Shown here: positions 1 to 11,337 of the stretch, piece by piece
Layout: each line of letters begins with the position of its first letter
Position numbering within the stretch: the first letter of the stretch is position 1
Assembly (NCBI GenBank): GCA_944739405.2
Contig: OX123193.2
Location: 8,812,331-8,876,330, forward strand
From: Euclidia mi
Lineage: Eukaryota; Arthropoda; Insecta; Lepidoptera; Erebidae
Direction: 5' to 3'
DNA: 64,000 nt
The notes under the pieces: model-generated
Databases searched by the model: none
Told to the model about the DNA's origin: nothing
What the model saw: the letters and a program-made list of their open reading frames with translations, nothing else
Program-made: the position numbers and the translations under genes

Positions 1-331
1 GTCAACACTGCCATTTGCCAGATAAACTAAGAAACATATGTCGTTAGTTTCACGCCTAATTTCTAATGGTAGGAAATGGTATCGTTTGCAATGGTGGTCA
101 TAGTCATATGAGCATTGCTGTGTTTTGTACTCCAAATATCTTAAGAATTTTCTCTGAATAACTTCAATGCGATTTTTATAAACTTCGTATTGGGGATTCC
201 AGACCTGTGAGGCATACTCCAGGTGGCTACGCACAAAGGAACAAAAGAGAACTATGATAGGTTTCAAAGATTTAAACTCTGAACAGGTTCGTATAATAAA
301 GCCCAGGGCTTTAGAAGCCTTCTTTATAATG
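1..331 (-). pseudogene. 3' half of an interrupted LINE reverse transcriptase ORF (outer element)
   Basis: Read on the minus strand, this stretch is open and encodes the post-palm part of a CR1/Jockey-group ORF2. Visible segments are KKASKALGF, FCSFVRSHLEYASQVWNP and NRIEVIQRKFLRYLEY, which form the conserved block downstream of the YADD palm in such elements. The matching upstream half lies at 3774-4215 on the same strand. That half stops at the HIDTI codons, and this piece resumes with the next residues, so both belong to one reading frame split by a later insertion. The piece runs off the left edge of the window, so the 3' end of this element is not visible. It is dead because of the insertion. 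Confidence 0.8.
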
Positions 332-3300
332 TCAAAGTCAAAGTCAAAAATCATTTATTCATCTAGGTCACAACGTGACGCTTATGAACGTCACATTTTT
401 AAAGTAAATTAATAATGCTTCTACATTTACATTAACTGCCCATTCGCAAAGCAATAGGTAGAACCACGAGAAAGAACGGGCAATAAAACTCGTGGCCACT
501 CTTTTTAATCGCCAGTGTTATGGTACATATTTTGTTTTTGTAAGGAGCTGCAACTGTTTCACATTACACATTTCAATTACTTGTAAATGGTAAATAAGAA
601 CATACATAATACTTAAACAAATATGTAGTTACTAAATTAAGTGCTGTAGTAGTCTTCAAATGTGAATCTTGTGTAACAGGAGCATCCACTTACGCTTTAT
701 AATGTAGGCAACTCGCGATCATGTTCAGAACTATGGTGGAAAAGTATGTTACAGAAAGTGACGGTATATGAATACACAAAAATTACAAAAACGTTAGTAT
801 CCAGCCCATGATAACGAGTTACCTTCATCTAACACTGTAGCAAATTTTAATAAAATTTGTGAAACAACAATGAAAATGTAAATGTAGTAAGTTGAATGAC
901 CTAATAATGCATGAATATTAAATTAATAGAACTAGAGATATTATATTAAAAAAAAACTGAAAAGTAAGGCATCTATATAAATTAAAAAAATCAAGAGTTG
1001 GCTAGTGTAAGTGACCATCTATCCTTATCACTGAAATAATCATTAATGGTATAATAACCTTTCCTAATAAGGCAGTCTTTTACTTTACTTTTGAACGTAA
1101 ATGGCAATTCTAAAAGACTAATTGGTATTTTATTGTATATACGAATACTTAGCCCTACAAAAGAATTATTAACTTTATGTAAACGATGATAAGGGGCATA
1201 TAACTTATGCCTGTTTCGAGTATTTATGTTATGTACATCACTTTTTGTAGTAAATAAACCTATATTTTGCCTAATATACAATATATTAGCAAATAAAAAT
1301 TGCGAGGCTACTGTAAGAATCCCTATAGACTTAAAGCGTTCCCTAAGAGTATCTTTTGCACCTAACATGTATATTGCTCGTACCGCTCGTTTCTGTAGAA
1401 CGAAGATATTCTGAATATCCGCAGCTTTGCCCCATAACAAAATACCGTAGGACATGACACTATGAAAATAGCTAAAATAAACTAGACGAGCTATGTCAAC
1501 ATCAGTAAGTTGTCTAACTTTTTTGACAGCATACGCAGCAGAGCTGAGCTTACCTGCAAGACATGCTATATGTACACCCTATTGTAACTTATTATCTAGT
1601 GTAATGCCTAGAAACACTGTCGAGTCAACTGTGTCAAGTTCCTCCCTATCTAGCCTTATATTAGGTCCCAGTTGTCTAACGTTAGGTAAAGCAAATTTAA
1701 CGCATTTAGTCTTTTTAGAATTACGCACTAGGTTGTTTGCTGTAAACCATTGTGTAACCTGTATAAGTGCATGATTTACATCATCAAATTGATTCCTATT
1801 CCTATCTACTTTAAAAATAAGTGACGTATCATCTGCAAAAAGTACGACATCACAGATATTTTTTAAATAAAAAGGTAAGTCATTAATATATACAAGGAAT
1901 AGAAAAGGACCTAAAATAGAGCCTTGTGGAACGCCTAACTGTATAGGTAATTTAGAGTATGTAGTCCCATTTACATCGACGCACTGAAATCTTTGCCGCA
2001 GGTACGACTCGACAACACAAAGTGCGGTTTCCTCTACGCCGTAGTGGCGGAGCTTACGCAATAGTGTGTCGTGATGAACGCAATCAAATGCTTTTGAGAG
2101 GTTACAGAATACTCCGATAGCATTTTAGATGACTCCCAAGCATTATAAACGTGTTTTATGAGAGCAACACCCGCATCAGTAGTGGATCTACCTTTAGTAA
2201 ATCCGTATTGATCTTTATGAAGCAGACTATTTAAATTAAAGTGTCTTAGTAGCTGCTTTAATAAAATCTTTTCAAATATTTTACTAAATGCCGGCAAGAT
2301 AGAGATGGACCTGAAGTTATTTACGTCATTCTTACTGCCAGATTTGAATAAAGGTATGATTTTACTTAATTTCATCAAATCCGGAAATACGCCTAAGTCA
2401 AAACATTGGTTAAAAATTATAGAGAGGTAAGGCGCAACAGTCTCAACTATAGTACCTAAAATTTTAATTGAAATGCCCCAAAAGTCGCCGGTATTTTAAT
2501 ATTAATTGAATTATATGCGATCAATATATCTCGCGGGGTAACGTGCTCGAATCTAAACACGCTCTTGCATTCAGGTACACTGCTAAGCAAAAAATTTCCA
2601 GCGTCTAAAGATGATGATTGTAAAGAGCTAGTAGTTGTTAAAGGTATGATCGCAAAGAAACTATTGAACATATGCGCTACTTGAGTTTGATTGGTGACTA
2701 ATAAATTGTTTTCTTTTAGTTCAAATTGGTTTTCCCGAGGTCGTGCTCTTCCTGTTTCATTATTTATAATTCTCCAAGTTTCTTTAATTACATTTGTTGA
2801 ATGCTTAATTTTGCTACTAATACATTTAGATTTTGCCATAACACAAACTTGTTTAAAAAATTTTGAGTAGGTTTTTACATAATTTAGAAAAGGTGTGTCA
2901 AATCTATGTTGTTTCATTCCATATAATTCAAACAATTTGGCTCTACTTCTGTATATACCTATAGTGGCCCACTGGTTAAAAGATCCGGTAGTACCCTTTA
3001 ATGAGACAGTTTTACTCTTGAAAGTATCTTGAAACTCATTATTTACTATTCTAAAAAGTGAATTATAAATTGTATTTGGATTTTCTGAGTTCAAAATTGA
3101 GGGATTGAGTTTAGCGATAATATTGTTTTTAAAACGTATAAGACGATTGGTAGTTTGAGGCCTACATTCTACTGTATGTGATTTATCATATGTTGTCCAT
3201 GAAAAACTAGCTATCTGTCCACGGTGATCAGAAGGAAGAGAACGAATAACTACTGGGTTTTTAGCAACACAAGAACTAAATATGTTATCCAAACAAGTAG

Positions 3301-3773
3301 AAGATGTTTCAGAGACTCTAGTAGGTTCACAGAATAAATTACTTAAATTAAATGACTTAAAAAGATTCAGAAATCTAGTACACTGTGCAGAATTCTCTAA
3401 AATATTAATATTAAAATCACCACATACTATAATATTCTTATGACTACCTATAATTTTATTAAGAGCGTCTTCCATAACAGTCTCAAATAGATTATAATCA
3501 CCAGAAGGGGGTCGATATACACAAATTATTATAATATATAAGTCTAGTTCCACACAGGACAACTCAATAGTGCGCTCAATAGATAAATTTACAATATCCT
3601 TACGTTCTTTGCATTTTAATAAATTTGAAGTCATTATGAGAGAACCACCTCTAATAGCCTGCTTTCTTATATACGAACTCTGCACTGTGTAATATTCATT
3701 TATAACAATAACCTCATGGGTGCTTAACCAATGTTCAGTTAAGCACAAAACCTTAACGTCATATTTTTCTAGA
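332..3773 (-). mobile_element. CR1/Jockey-group LINE, 5'-truncated, nested inside another LINE
   Basis: The element runs right to left. Its 3' end is a TTTGAC-type microsatellite tail (plus strand gtcaaagtcaaagtcaaa from 331). Upstream of the tail are about 650 bp of 3' UTR, then an ORF2 with APE endonuclease and reverse transcriptase. The 5' end is cut inside the endonuclease domain just before the LCLTEHW motif. The flanks carry a possible 4-bp duplication, AATG, at 328-331 and 3774-3777. Outside these points the sequence of a different LINE continues in frame on both sides. This is therefore an insertion into an older LINE copy. Confidence 0.8.
991..3773 (-). pseudogene. ORF2 (APE endonuclease + reverse transcriptase) of the nested LINE, decayed
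   Basis: The coding order from 3773 down is as follows. The APE endonuclease carries LCLTEHW, VYRPPSGD, VCGDFNI and the terminal SDHR motif. The RT follows with PLFKSG, YGFTKGRST, FCNLSKAFDCV, GVPQGSILGP and the catalytic FADD, near 1840. A C-terminal region ends KGYYTINDYFSDKDRW. The frame is broken at least three times: a shift near 2480 before the KIIPLFKSG region, a shift near 2115 just upstream of the SKAFDCV motif, and an in-frame TAG near 1580 in LDNKLQ*GVH, where relatives usually carry a tryptophan. The product would be a LINE replication protein acting by target-primed reverse transcription, but this copy cannot make it. Confidence 0.8.
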
Positions 3774-4215
3774 AATGGTATCAATATGTGCATCGAACAG
3801 CAGTTTGTTATCATGAGCCTTGCCTAGATCTCTGATGTTATTTACTTTATTTATTATTTGACCATTCAGGTTGTAAACAGAATTTATGGTGGATTTTTGT
3901 CGAGAATAAGTAATTTGGAAACATCTTTTGACGTTCAGTTGCAGGTTATTAATATTACAGTAACGGATAAATCTGTCAAGGTCTGATTGAAGGTGTTCAG
4001 TATCAGATAGACTACTAACTAGCTTTAGTATTTTCATATCGTCTGCATAAAGAACCTTTTCATAACGTCTACCTTTGAGTTGATGAAACAACTATTTACG
4101 TCATTGATAAATAAGGTGAAAAGTAACGGTCCCAAGATTGAGCCTTGAGGTATTCCTGATGGTTCGGAAAACCAAGCCGAAGAATTTAAGATTGAAGTTA
4201 GCTATAAGTAGTTAT
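3774..4215 (-). pseudogene. 5' half of the interrupted outer LINE (RT palm)
   Basis: Minus-strand RT palm sequence. SGIPQGSILGPLLFTLFIND is readable from about 4155 down to 4100. After a frameshift near 4085 the catalytic box VLYADDMKIL and the block LQSDLDRFIRYCNINNLQLN follow. The frame ends at HIDTI, where the nested LINE begins; the continuation is at 1-331. The upstream edge is vague: similarity fades around 4200, so this copy is also 5'-truncated. The RT signature is clear, but assignment to the Jockey or the CR1 side of the group is uncertain. Confidence 0.75.
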
Positions 4216-4405
4216 TGTAATTTTATCTATGTAAACGTTCTAATTCACTGTACGGAGACTGGATTCCACAGTCAAACCGATGACACGGTTTTGTGGGACA
4301 CTGCACTATTCTGCTCGTATGAACGTGTGAATGACAAATAATTAAATAAATAACAAATATGCGACGTATTACGGTCGTTGTGACGAGAGTTTTGCCGTCG
4401 GGAAC

Positions 4406-4684
4406 TCAGTCGCCGACGACTCCGTTGCAAGTTGATTTCCTCTTCCAAGCGCCCGACTCCGTCTCGTTCTCTCTCCGACTCAGGATCCCCGTCCCGGATG
4501 CTCCGGCTGCAGACGCCGCGATGAGCAGGGCCACGGCTCCGATAGCGAGTGCGATCTCCACAGTCCACCTCACTGCGCAGTCGACTCCCGCCCAGCTCCT
4601 TCGAAATCGCGTCCCGATCCACCGGGCTCCGGCGTCTCCAGGCGTCGGCTTGGTCCATTCCCACCTCGATCTATTTTCTTGAAC
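4406..4684 (-). CDS. Candidate terminal exon of an unknown host membrane protein
   Basis: A GC-rich minus-strand frame is open from 4684 to a TGA at 4406-4408 with no start codon, as expected for an internal-to-last exon. A splice-acceptor-like sequence (pyrimidine-rich, ctctgag) would place the exon start at 4683. The translation is tryptophan-rich at first (SRWEWTKPTPGDAGARW). It then has a strong hydrophobic helix (EIALAIGAVALLIAASAAGA), followed by a charged tail with RRENETES and a cysteine near the end. Alternative frames on both strands are also open here, because the region is GC-rich. They give arginine/serine-rich or proline-rich products of lower plausibility. I do not recognise the gene. 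No upstream exon or polyadenylation signal was found. Captured or decayed sequence is possible. Confidence 0.35.
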   Translation of the reverse strand, partial: VQENRSRWEWTKPTPGDAGARWIGTRFRRSWAGVDCAVRWTVEIALAIGAVALLIAASAAGASGTGILSRRENETESGAWKRKSTCNGVVGD

Positions 4685-5034
4685 TCAGAGACGAAAAGTT
4701 CAGTTTGAATTTGTATTTTTAAATAGACGGTAAATATATATATTTTTTAAATCGTCTATGTCGAAAACGATGCGCGTTAGCGCAAAAATAATTAAAAATT
4801 CATACCCCTTTATAAGACCCCAGAGCATATTGCTTAGAACCCTTTTCTGACCTTAACATGACGTTGACCCTGGACCTCCGAACCACAACCAATAATGATA
4901 CACTTTATTTAATAATAAAAATAGACGGTATTGGAGCTTCCTCCTCAAGACCATGGTTGCACCTTAATGTGACCCTACGTTTACGGCACAAGCTAACCAT
5001 AATCAAGTAGTAATCTTTTTGTAATTATCCGTTA

Positions 5035-5204
5035 CATACATACACAGTCTCCCTTCTATATCCTCGAAGAGCTAGGCAGAGCTAGATATTGCTATACTCA
5101 CTTTTGACCAGACCAAAGAAATTCCAACAATACATTGCCCGATCCGGGCATCGAACCCGGGATATGTCCCACGAGAAAATTTATGTCGCGAGACCAACGA
5201 GACA
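5035..5204 (-). mobile_element. tRNA-derived SINE with 14-bp target-site duplication
   Basis: On the minus strand the head carries a pol III A-box-like stretch (ttggtctcgcgac) and a B box (gggttcgatgcc). The body contains the ctaggcagag motif shared by other SINEs here, and the 3' tail is a short (TATG)n run at the low-coordinate end. Flanking repeats gtaattatccgtta (5021-5034) and gtaataatccgtta (5205-5218) differ at one base. The transcript would be a non-coding pol III RNA mobilised by a LINE. Confidence 0.7.
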
Positions 5205-5799
5205 GTAATAATCCGTTAGACAATTATTACACTATGAAGAGGGTAATTTTCAATTTGTTAGCGTTCAACCAATATTTAAAATAGTAGGCTGCACGTACAA
5301 CGTACATTGTACGCTGGTAACTAGTTTTCTATTCCAATATATATTTAACAAAAGTTCAAAACTAGGACGAATACAAAATAAAATCATAATTTGAACTAAA
5401 ACGAATATAAATTAATGTGAGCATGTACTTACCACTTCTGATTTGTAGTAAAACTCCAGTTATATTAGAATATAGTTTATACATTTATATTTTAGGTATC
5501 CTTTTACACTGTACCGGTCTTATTCATAAAAAAACGCTTATCGAAGGCTTAAAGCACTCATTAGTTATAGTGTTCTATAAGCATTTAAAACGTTCTATAA
5601 AATTGTTTATTCATAAACGTTCCATAAACTTTCTATAACTAAAATGGCGTTATAACTCTTTTATATAACAGAATGTTGCCATTACAATGAAGTCAGCCAA
5701 CAAATTGGACAACATAGGTGCCCATAGGCATTATTACGGTCTAAAATGTATTTTATTGTCTACGACACGGTGATACCCGAGCTAGATTACGTCATTGTT

Positions 5800-5835
5800 A
5801 AAGTACGCGCTATAACAATTTATAGCGCGTACTTT
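5800..5835. repeat. 16-bp perfect hairpin in the Harbinger 5' region
   Basis: The arms AAAGTACGCGCTATAA (5800-5815) and its exact reverse complement (5820-5835) flank the loop caat. The hairpin lies between the left terminus and the start codon of the Myb-like gene. It could be a transposase binding or regulatory structure, but this is only inferred from position. Confidence 0.7.
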
Positions 5836-5885
5836 GAAAGGTTCAATAAGTTTTGATAATATTTAATATTGGTTTAAAATTGAAA

Positions 5886-7463
5886 ATGGAAAGTAAATTG
5901 AAGACAAAAAAAGAAAGAACAAGGGAAAGAAGTGAAAATTGGTTGGAGGAGGATAAGGTTTGTACTGACAACTGATACATTTAAGCATTTTGTGTAATCA
6001 TTCCTAATATATCATACTTACTTTGCTTTTGTTTTAGTTGATTTTGAGAGAATTGGTCAGGGAGCGGGTTTCGGTTTTAAAAAATAAAAACACCGATGCA
6101 AATACTAATGCGAAAAAGGTGGCGGCAGGGCATGATTTACGCATTAGGTAATTAATTCAATTTATTTTAACATTAAAATGATATGAAATTAAGTGTAAGT
6201 AGTATATACAGATTTATTCATATTTCAGTTTTAACAATATGGCCAAGACTCCTAGAACATTACAGCAAATAAAAGCTCAATGGGGGATTATAAAAATGAC
6301 TGCAAAAAAAAGAAATTTCTTGAGCGAAAAGAGAGATTCCAAACAGGTGGTGGGCCACCGCCTGCTTCTGAACCATCAAGTGGTGACGACATTGCAGTTT
6401 GGCTCCCTCATGAGTTTACAGTAGACTCAAATGAATTTGATTCAGATAACCAGGTACATAATAATATTGAAAACTACACACATGCTTGTTTATTATTTAT
6501 TTCTCTTTCCTATAATAAAATTTTATTAAAATATATCTTGTGTTTTAGAATTTTCTAAAGAATAAAATAGGAATAAGCACAGAAACACTACAAAAACACC
6601 TTCCAAACATTAAAATACAAATAAAAGAAACACAAATTGCCAATGACAATCCAGAGTCAGAGATAGTAAAAATGGTATGTGTATTAAGTTTTATAATCAA
6701 GCAGCAGCCCTCCCTTACAGAGTTTACTCTATGTTTTATTAGTAAATGACACTTACAGTGCAAATTCTGTAAGTGTTATTTACTGCAACCACAAAATCAA
6801 TTAGTTAATATTATTTTGTTATATTTAAGTTTACAATTTTTATTCTTTTAGATTTTGGAGCCAAGCACATCCACAGAAACTGAACAAAACACCACAACTA
6901 AAACAAAACCCAAGATGTCAATTAACTATAAACCAAAAAATAAAAAGGTGTGTACTTGTATAAAGTAGCCTTATTTAATCAATTACTTTTTATCTCAATG
7001 TAAGTAATCATTATATAGCATTAGAGAAAACATCGCAATAACTGTAAAAGTATGTTTATTTACCAGTAAATCAGTCCTAAATTGTCTACATGCCTAACTA
7101 ATCAGAACTTATACAGCCTGTGATATATGATGTAAAGACCTTAATTTAAATACAAACTAGTTTAGAAAAACTTTACACAATTATTTTATACATCATACCT
7201 AGTATTATTACCTACTAATACTAAATACTCAATATGAGCAATAAAAAACAAAAATTTGAACTAATTATTACCATAATTTTGATTTCCAGATTAATATTAG
7301 TAAGAACAGTGTAAGCACAACAAATAGCAGAAACTGAAACAGCCTGCAGAAAAGATCTACATGAGGTGCAGATGGCTAACGAGAAACAAAAATCAATAAA
7401 TTTACTATTAAAGCAGGAGGTTTCAAAATACAAATTAGAATACTATAAAAATAAATTAAATTG
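5886..7463 (+). pseudogene. Harbinger Myb/SANT-like DNA-binding partner protein, six exons, frameshifted
   Basis: Exons inferred from GT/AG sites are 5886-5957, 6038-6147, 6229-6453, 6549-6674, 6852-6947 and 7290-7463. The N-terminus has the trihelix/SANT pattern NWLEEDK..LILRELVRERV, followed by NMAKTPRTLQQIKAQW and the hallmark ERFQTGGGPP. The C-terminus is a charged probable coiled coil (IAETETACRKDLHEVQ). In the family this protein imports the transposase into the nucleus and binds subterminal DNA. Two lesions are seen. One base is missing in the A8 run at 6308-6315, so the reading must shift to reach the GGGPP segment. A second shift plus an in-frame TAA lie at the start of exon 6. A homopolymer assembly error could explain the first lesion. 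Confidence 0.7.
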
Positions 7464-7488
7464 ATATATACTAGAGATTTTTTATGTA

Positions 7489-8724
7489 CTATTCACTAAA
7501 GTGGGTTCTAATAAAAGTTTGTAGAACTGCATTAGCATTTGCACTTGCCCTTGAAATTAGTTGGATTGTTTCATTTGACACATCACAGTCACTGCTATCC
7601 TCCAACTGCATGTCTCCATGATCAACTGCGATGTTGTGAAGGAGTGCAAGAGCAACTATAGTAGTCTTCACATTTTCAAGTTTGTATGTCATGCCATGTA
7701 GAAGACACTGAAATCTTTGTTTCCAAACTCCAAAGCAGCGTTCCACAGTATTACGGGTAGCAATATGTGCCTCATTATACTTTTCCTCACTACGGTTTTG
7801 AGGTCTTAGAAGAGGAGTGAATAAATATGGCTCTAATTTATATCCAGAGTCACCTAATAGTCGCCCTCTAAATAACCCTCTCTCGAACCGCTCTTTGAGT
7901 GATGACTCATTAAAGATTCGAGCATCATGAGTGCTACCTCTCCACCTTGTAACAATAACCCGGATGCGAAGATGTGCATCACAAGTTACCTGTAAAGAAT
8001 ATATAAATGATTAAATATTGGAATAGAAAATGTAATATGCATTGTTTTGTTTCACAATATTAATATGTATAAAGTACCTGAACATTTAGGGAGTAGAATC
8101 CCTTTCTATTTATATAGTATTGGGCTGCATCACCCCCACATTTGCGAATTCTTATGTGAGTGCAGTCAATGCAGCCAATAACAGTAGGGAAATGCCGTAT
8201 GTCAAAGAATTCCCTCATCATCACTTGTTCTTCAGCAAAGGTGCTAGGCATCTTGATAAAAGAAGCCGAGTGTCGAGCAAGTGCACATGCAACTCGGGCA
8301 CAAATCCGACTGGTAGTGGCTTGAGATAACCCATGGTGGTCTCCAGCATCTTCTTGAACCTGTAATAAAATATATTAAATAGAAATGAGTTTAATTATGT
8401 ATAATAGAAATATATAAGTATGTATTTACAACAATACAGAATTCAAAACAAAATACTTACCTCTCGACGACCCCAGTATCTTATAGCTGTTAAAACCTGG
8501 AGTTCGGGTGGGGTACCAGAACCTCTACGATCTAATTTGAGATCATCACTTACGAGATTGATGATAAAAGTAGCAGTCGCTTTATTGAAGCGATAACGCT
8601 TCCTAAAGTCTTCGTCATCCAAAGCAAATGGATCACTCCTACTTCTATACACCTTTCTGCGAAGCGAACTGTTTTCAATTCCTTCAATCATTTCTATAGC
8701 ATCTAAACTTTGTATGGCTTGCAT
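7489..8724 (-). CDS. PIF/Harbinger DDE transposase (HARBI1-like), three exons, apparently intact
   Basis: Exons are 8724-8461, 8359-8078 and 7989-7489. Both introns have canonical GT...AG ends and all junctions are in phase 0. The product is 88 + 94 + 166, about 348 residues, close to the usual length for HARBI1-like nucleases. The N-terminal region (FRKRYRFNKATATFIINLV) is the expected helix-turn-helix-like part. The catalytic triad is visible: first Asp in TVIGCIDCTHIRI, second Asp in LLGDSGYKLEPYLFTP, and Glu in TVERCFGVWKQRF. The RNase H-fold nuclease excises and reinserts the element together with the convergent Myb-like protein. No stop or frameshift was seen, so this gene may still be functional although its partner is broken. 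The start is the first ATG, which precedes a good N-terminal match. Confidence 0.85.
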
Positions 8725-9309
8725 TTTTTATGAACGAAGTTATTAGTTATTATAAAGTTCAACTTCAACTTTGTATTTATGGCTAATAAAAAAGTAACTG
8801 AAACTTCGATGTTTACTGAACTGACACTACTAAAACATAACTTTTCATTAATTCCAATCCGTACTTAGCAACCAAACAACGAACGTCAAATGTCATTCTC
8901 TAACTAATCAGCTGTAGAGAGTCGGCCATCTTGGCGCTATACTCGTAGTACTGTTATAGTAGGGGTCTGGCCTCTATAACTTTATAGTAAGCTTATAGAG
9001 CGTTTTAGTGCTAAAATGCCTTTACGAATAACACTTTTCGTCGATCTTACTATAGCGAGCCTTTAAACGTTTTATAACTTTTTATGAATAAGACCGTATA
9101 GATATTATAATGTTTCCTAAGAGCCACCGTCCGTTCGGTACCGTCGCCAGGAATCGAATGCCCGCTCTCGCCAACCGCCATTTTGAATTATTTCGATAGT
9201 GATGTGACTCGGACGAGTCAATCGACTACAAATTATTAAATTCCAATCGATATTAATTTTAATAAAAATGAGGACCTTACACTTATATAATAACTAGAAC
9301 AGAAAATTG

Positions 9310-9530
9310 TATTATAATGTATCGGATAAATAATCATACACTGAATAATAGGCCTTTTGCAATAAAAGTTTTTTTAAATTAGTCTTTAATAGTTTAATAT
9401 TTTGTTCTTCTAGAAAAGGCATCGATAAATGGTTAGTAATGTCTGAATTATTTATTCTCCATTTTGAAGTCTCTACAAGAAGAAATACATCCTGAAAATC
9501 ATTATATGAAAAGCATAAAAACATAATAGA
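9310..9530 (-). pseudogene. C-terminal fragment of a CR1/Jockey-group LINE ORF2
   Basis: The minus-strand frame ends with TNLKKLLLQKAYYSVYDYL, the characteristic C-terminal block of CR1/Jockey-type ORF2 (compare KGYYTINDYF in the nested LINE at 991). About 70 codons are open, and upstream RT motifs are missing. It is a short, 5'-truncated relic immediately outside the right end of the Harbinger element. Confidence 0.55.
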
Positions 9531-9539
9531 TGACGGTAT

Positions 9540-11335
9540 TTCTTATAAAACATAACAATATTGAGGTACATGAATAAAATAACTCGTAGAAAATGAAGGC
9601 TGTGTCAGTGAGCTATACTCATCAATTTCTTGGAGGAAATTCGATTTCCTTTCATATCTTGCGATTATTTCTACTACGGTTCGTTCGTGTTCATTCATTC
9701 ATTCTTCATTCGATTCGCTTGTACCCAATATAGAACACATATTGATGGAATTTTTTATTTCTAAGGACGAACAATGTCTTCGTTTTACCGCTAGAGATTT
9801 CTGAATTTGAAATTTGTTATTACGTCATAATATTGATACGTTGTGCAGTGATTTAGGTGTAACTTTGCTACTGTATTAATTGCGCGGCATAGGGTTAATT
9901 AAATACCTAAGTAACTTTATATGCTACATTAAATTATCTAGATATGGCCAACTCCGGCTTTTTAAATGTCCAAAATAAGAATCTTTTAGAAATTTAAAAA
10001 GCCAAATAAGAAAATCGCTATAAAAAAACCAGTACCGACAGCTTTAAGTGCCCTACCAAGCATGGTTACATTCTCACGAAAATGCCCCAACAATCGTTTG
10101 TTGCAATACATCCAAGTGGTAACCTCTGCTAACCGTACTTTGCTTCATCAATTTATTACGAACAATACACTCAATGAGTTAAGGTACTCAAGTATTAAAA
10201 TAATACACGTAGAATAACTACTTTAATTCCCACTAACTCAAACCCAACACAAAATTCGCTGCACTGAAAGCACTTAAGAACTTCTCGAACTTAACGAAGC
10301 GAGGTACACAGTATTTCCAATATCCAAACCGAAGTCCCTTAAGCAAAACTAATATGAAACAGCACAAAATTATATAGGAAAATATTAGCTATTAAGAACA
10401 GTTCCAAGTTAAAATAGCAACGGGTGAATTTAATAAGGCAAGGCCCAAAGGCGACATCTGGTGTTGGTTACAGCTAAATTCATAAAAGCATGAAGGGTGA
10501 CTCTCATTTATTTGTACTGAAAGTTGTAAGGTACACTTTGAATTATACACGCAACATGTAGCTAAAATGTGTGGTCAGGTTTATGGGTTGTAACTTAGAG
10601 CTGGTGTGTATCCTAGTCTTTTATTTTTAGTTTAAGTTATGTGGGTACAAAAAGTTGCAGAAAGTATAGTAGAGCTAGGGAATATCGTGTCTTTACTTAA
10701 TAACTTTGTTACAAGTTTGGATTCTTGTGGCCAAATATCGTTCTTCCTTAGTATTGTCCAAAGCTAACAAAAATATAATAAGTATTATGAAATGATATAA
10801 TACGGACATAATTTTGTAAATTCGTTGTATATATTTACAAAATTACTACTGAATAACGATATGAATAGGAGCATACTATAGGCCAGGACAGAAGACAAAC
10901 TTATAAAATCAACCACTGGCTATAATGTGTAGGTACCAATTTTTTATACATAAAACTTACGTCCGGAATACACCCGTAGGTCACATACTTAGAGAACTAC
11001 CGACGAATAGCGCAGTGCTTTTTTAACAAGATCTTAAAATATAATATCTTAGAAATATAACATCATTTTGCTTCAATATTCTATATAAATCCAATACTAT
11101 CTTGTGATCAGCATATCAACGCAATAGAATATATTGTTTAACCGGGACCTGTCAAAAATTAAATTGTCCTCTAGGCTCTAGCAGATCTCGCAGAAAAGGT
11201 AATATTTATTTAAAAAAAACATAACTGTCTTACTAGGAATGAATATTATGTCGCTCGAAAACTCGTATCTTTGAGCATCGTAGGCTTGTACTTTCGTGTG
11301 TTCATCTGGCACTCGGCGGGCTAAAAACATTCAAG
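9540..11335. other. Non-coding AT-rich DNA
   Basis: No open frame with protein-like composition, no tRNA-like box and no clear inverted repeat was found. A few simple repeats (ttcattcattc) occur near 9700. Confidence 0.5.
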
Positions 11336-11337
11336 CA

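Larger units (their letters stand above)
5515..9096. mobile_element. PIF/Harbinger DNA transposon, nearly complete
   Basis: The ends are inverted copies of CGGTCTTATTCATAAAAA: left from 5515, right ending at 9096 as its reverse complement. Flanking triplets are TAC and TAT, compatible with a decayed 3-bp target duplication of the TWA type typical of the superfamily. Inside are two convergent, intron-containing genes: a Myb/SANT-like DNA-binding protein on the plus strand (5886-7463) and a DDE transposase on the minus strand (7489-8724). About 25 bp separate their stop codons. Subterminal regions are rich in TATA-bearing repeats of the terminal motif. The layout is that of autonomous Harbinger elements, which need both proteins to move. 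Confidence 0.85.

Noticed and set aside
9115..9190. B-box-like attcgattcc (minus strand) suggesting another SINE
   Set aside because: No tail, body motif or duplication could be seen; too degenerate to call.
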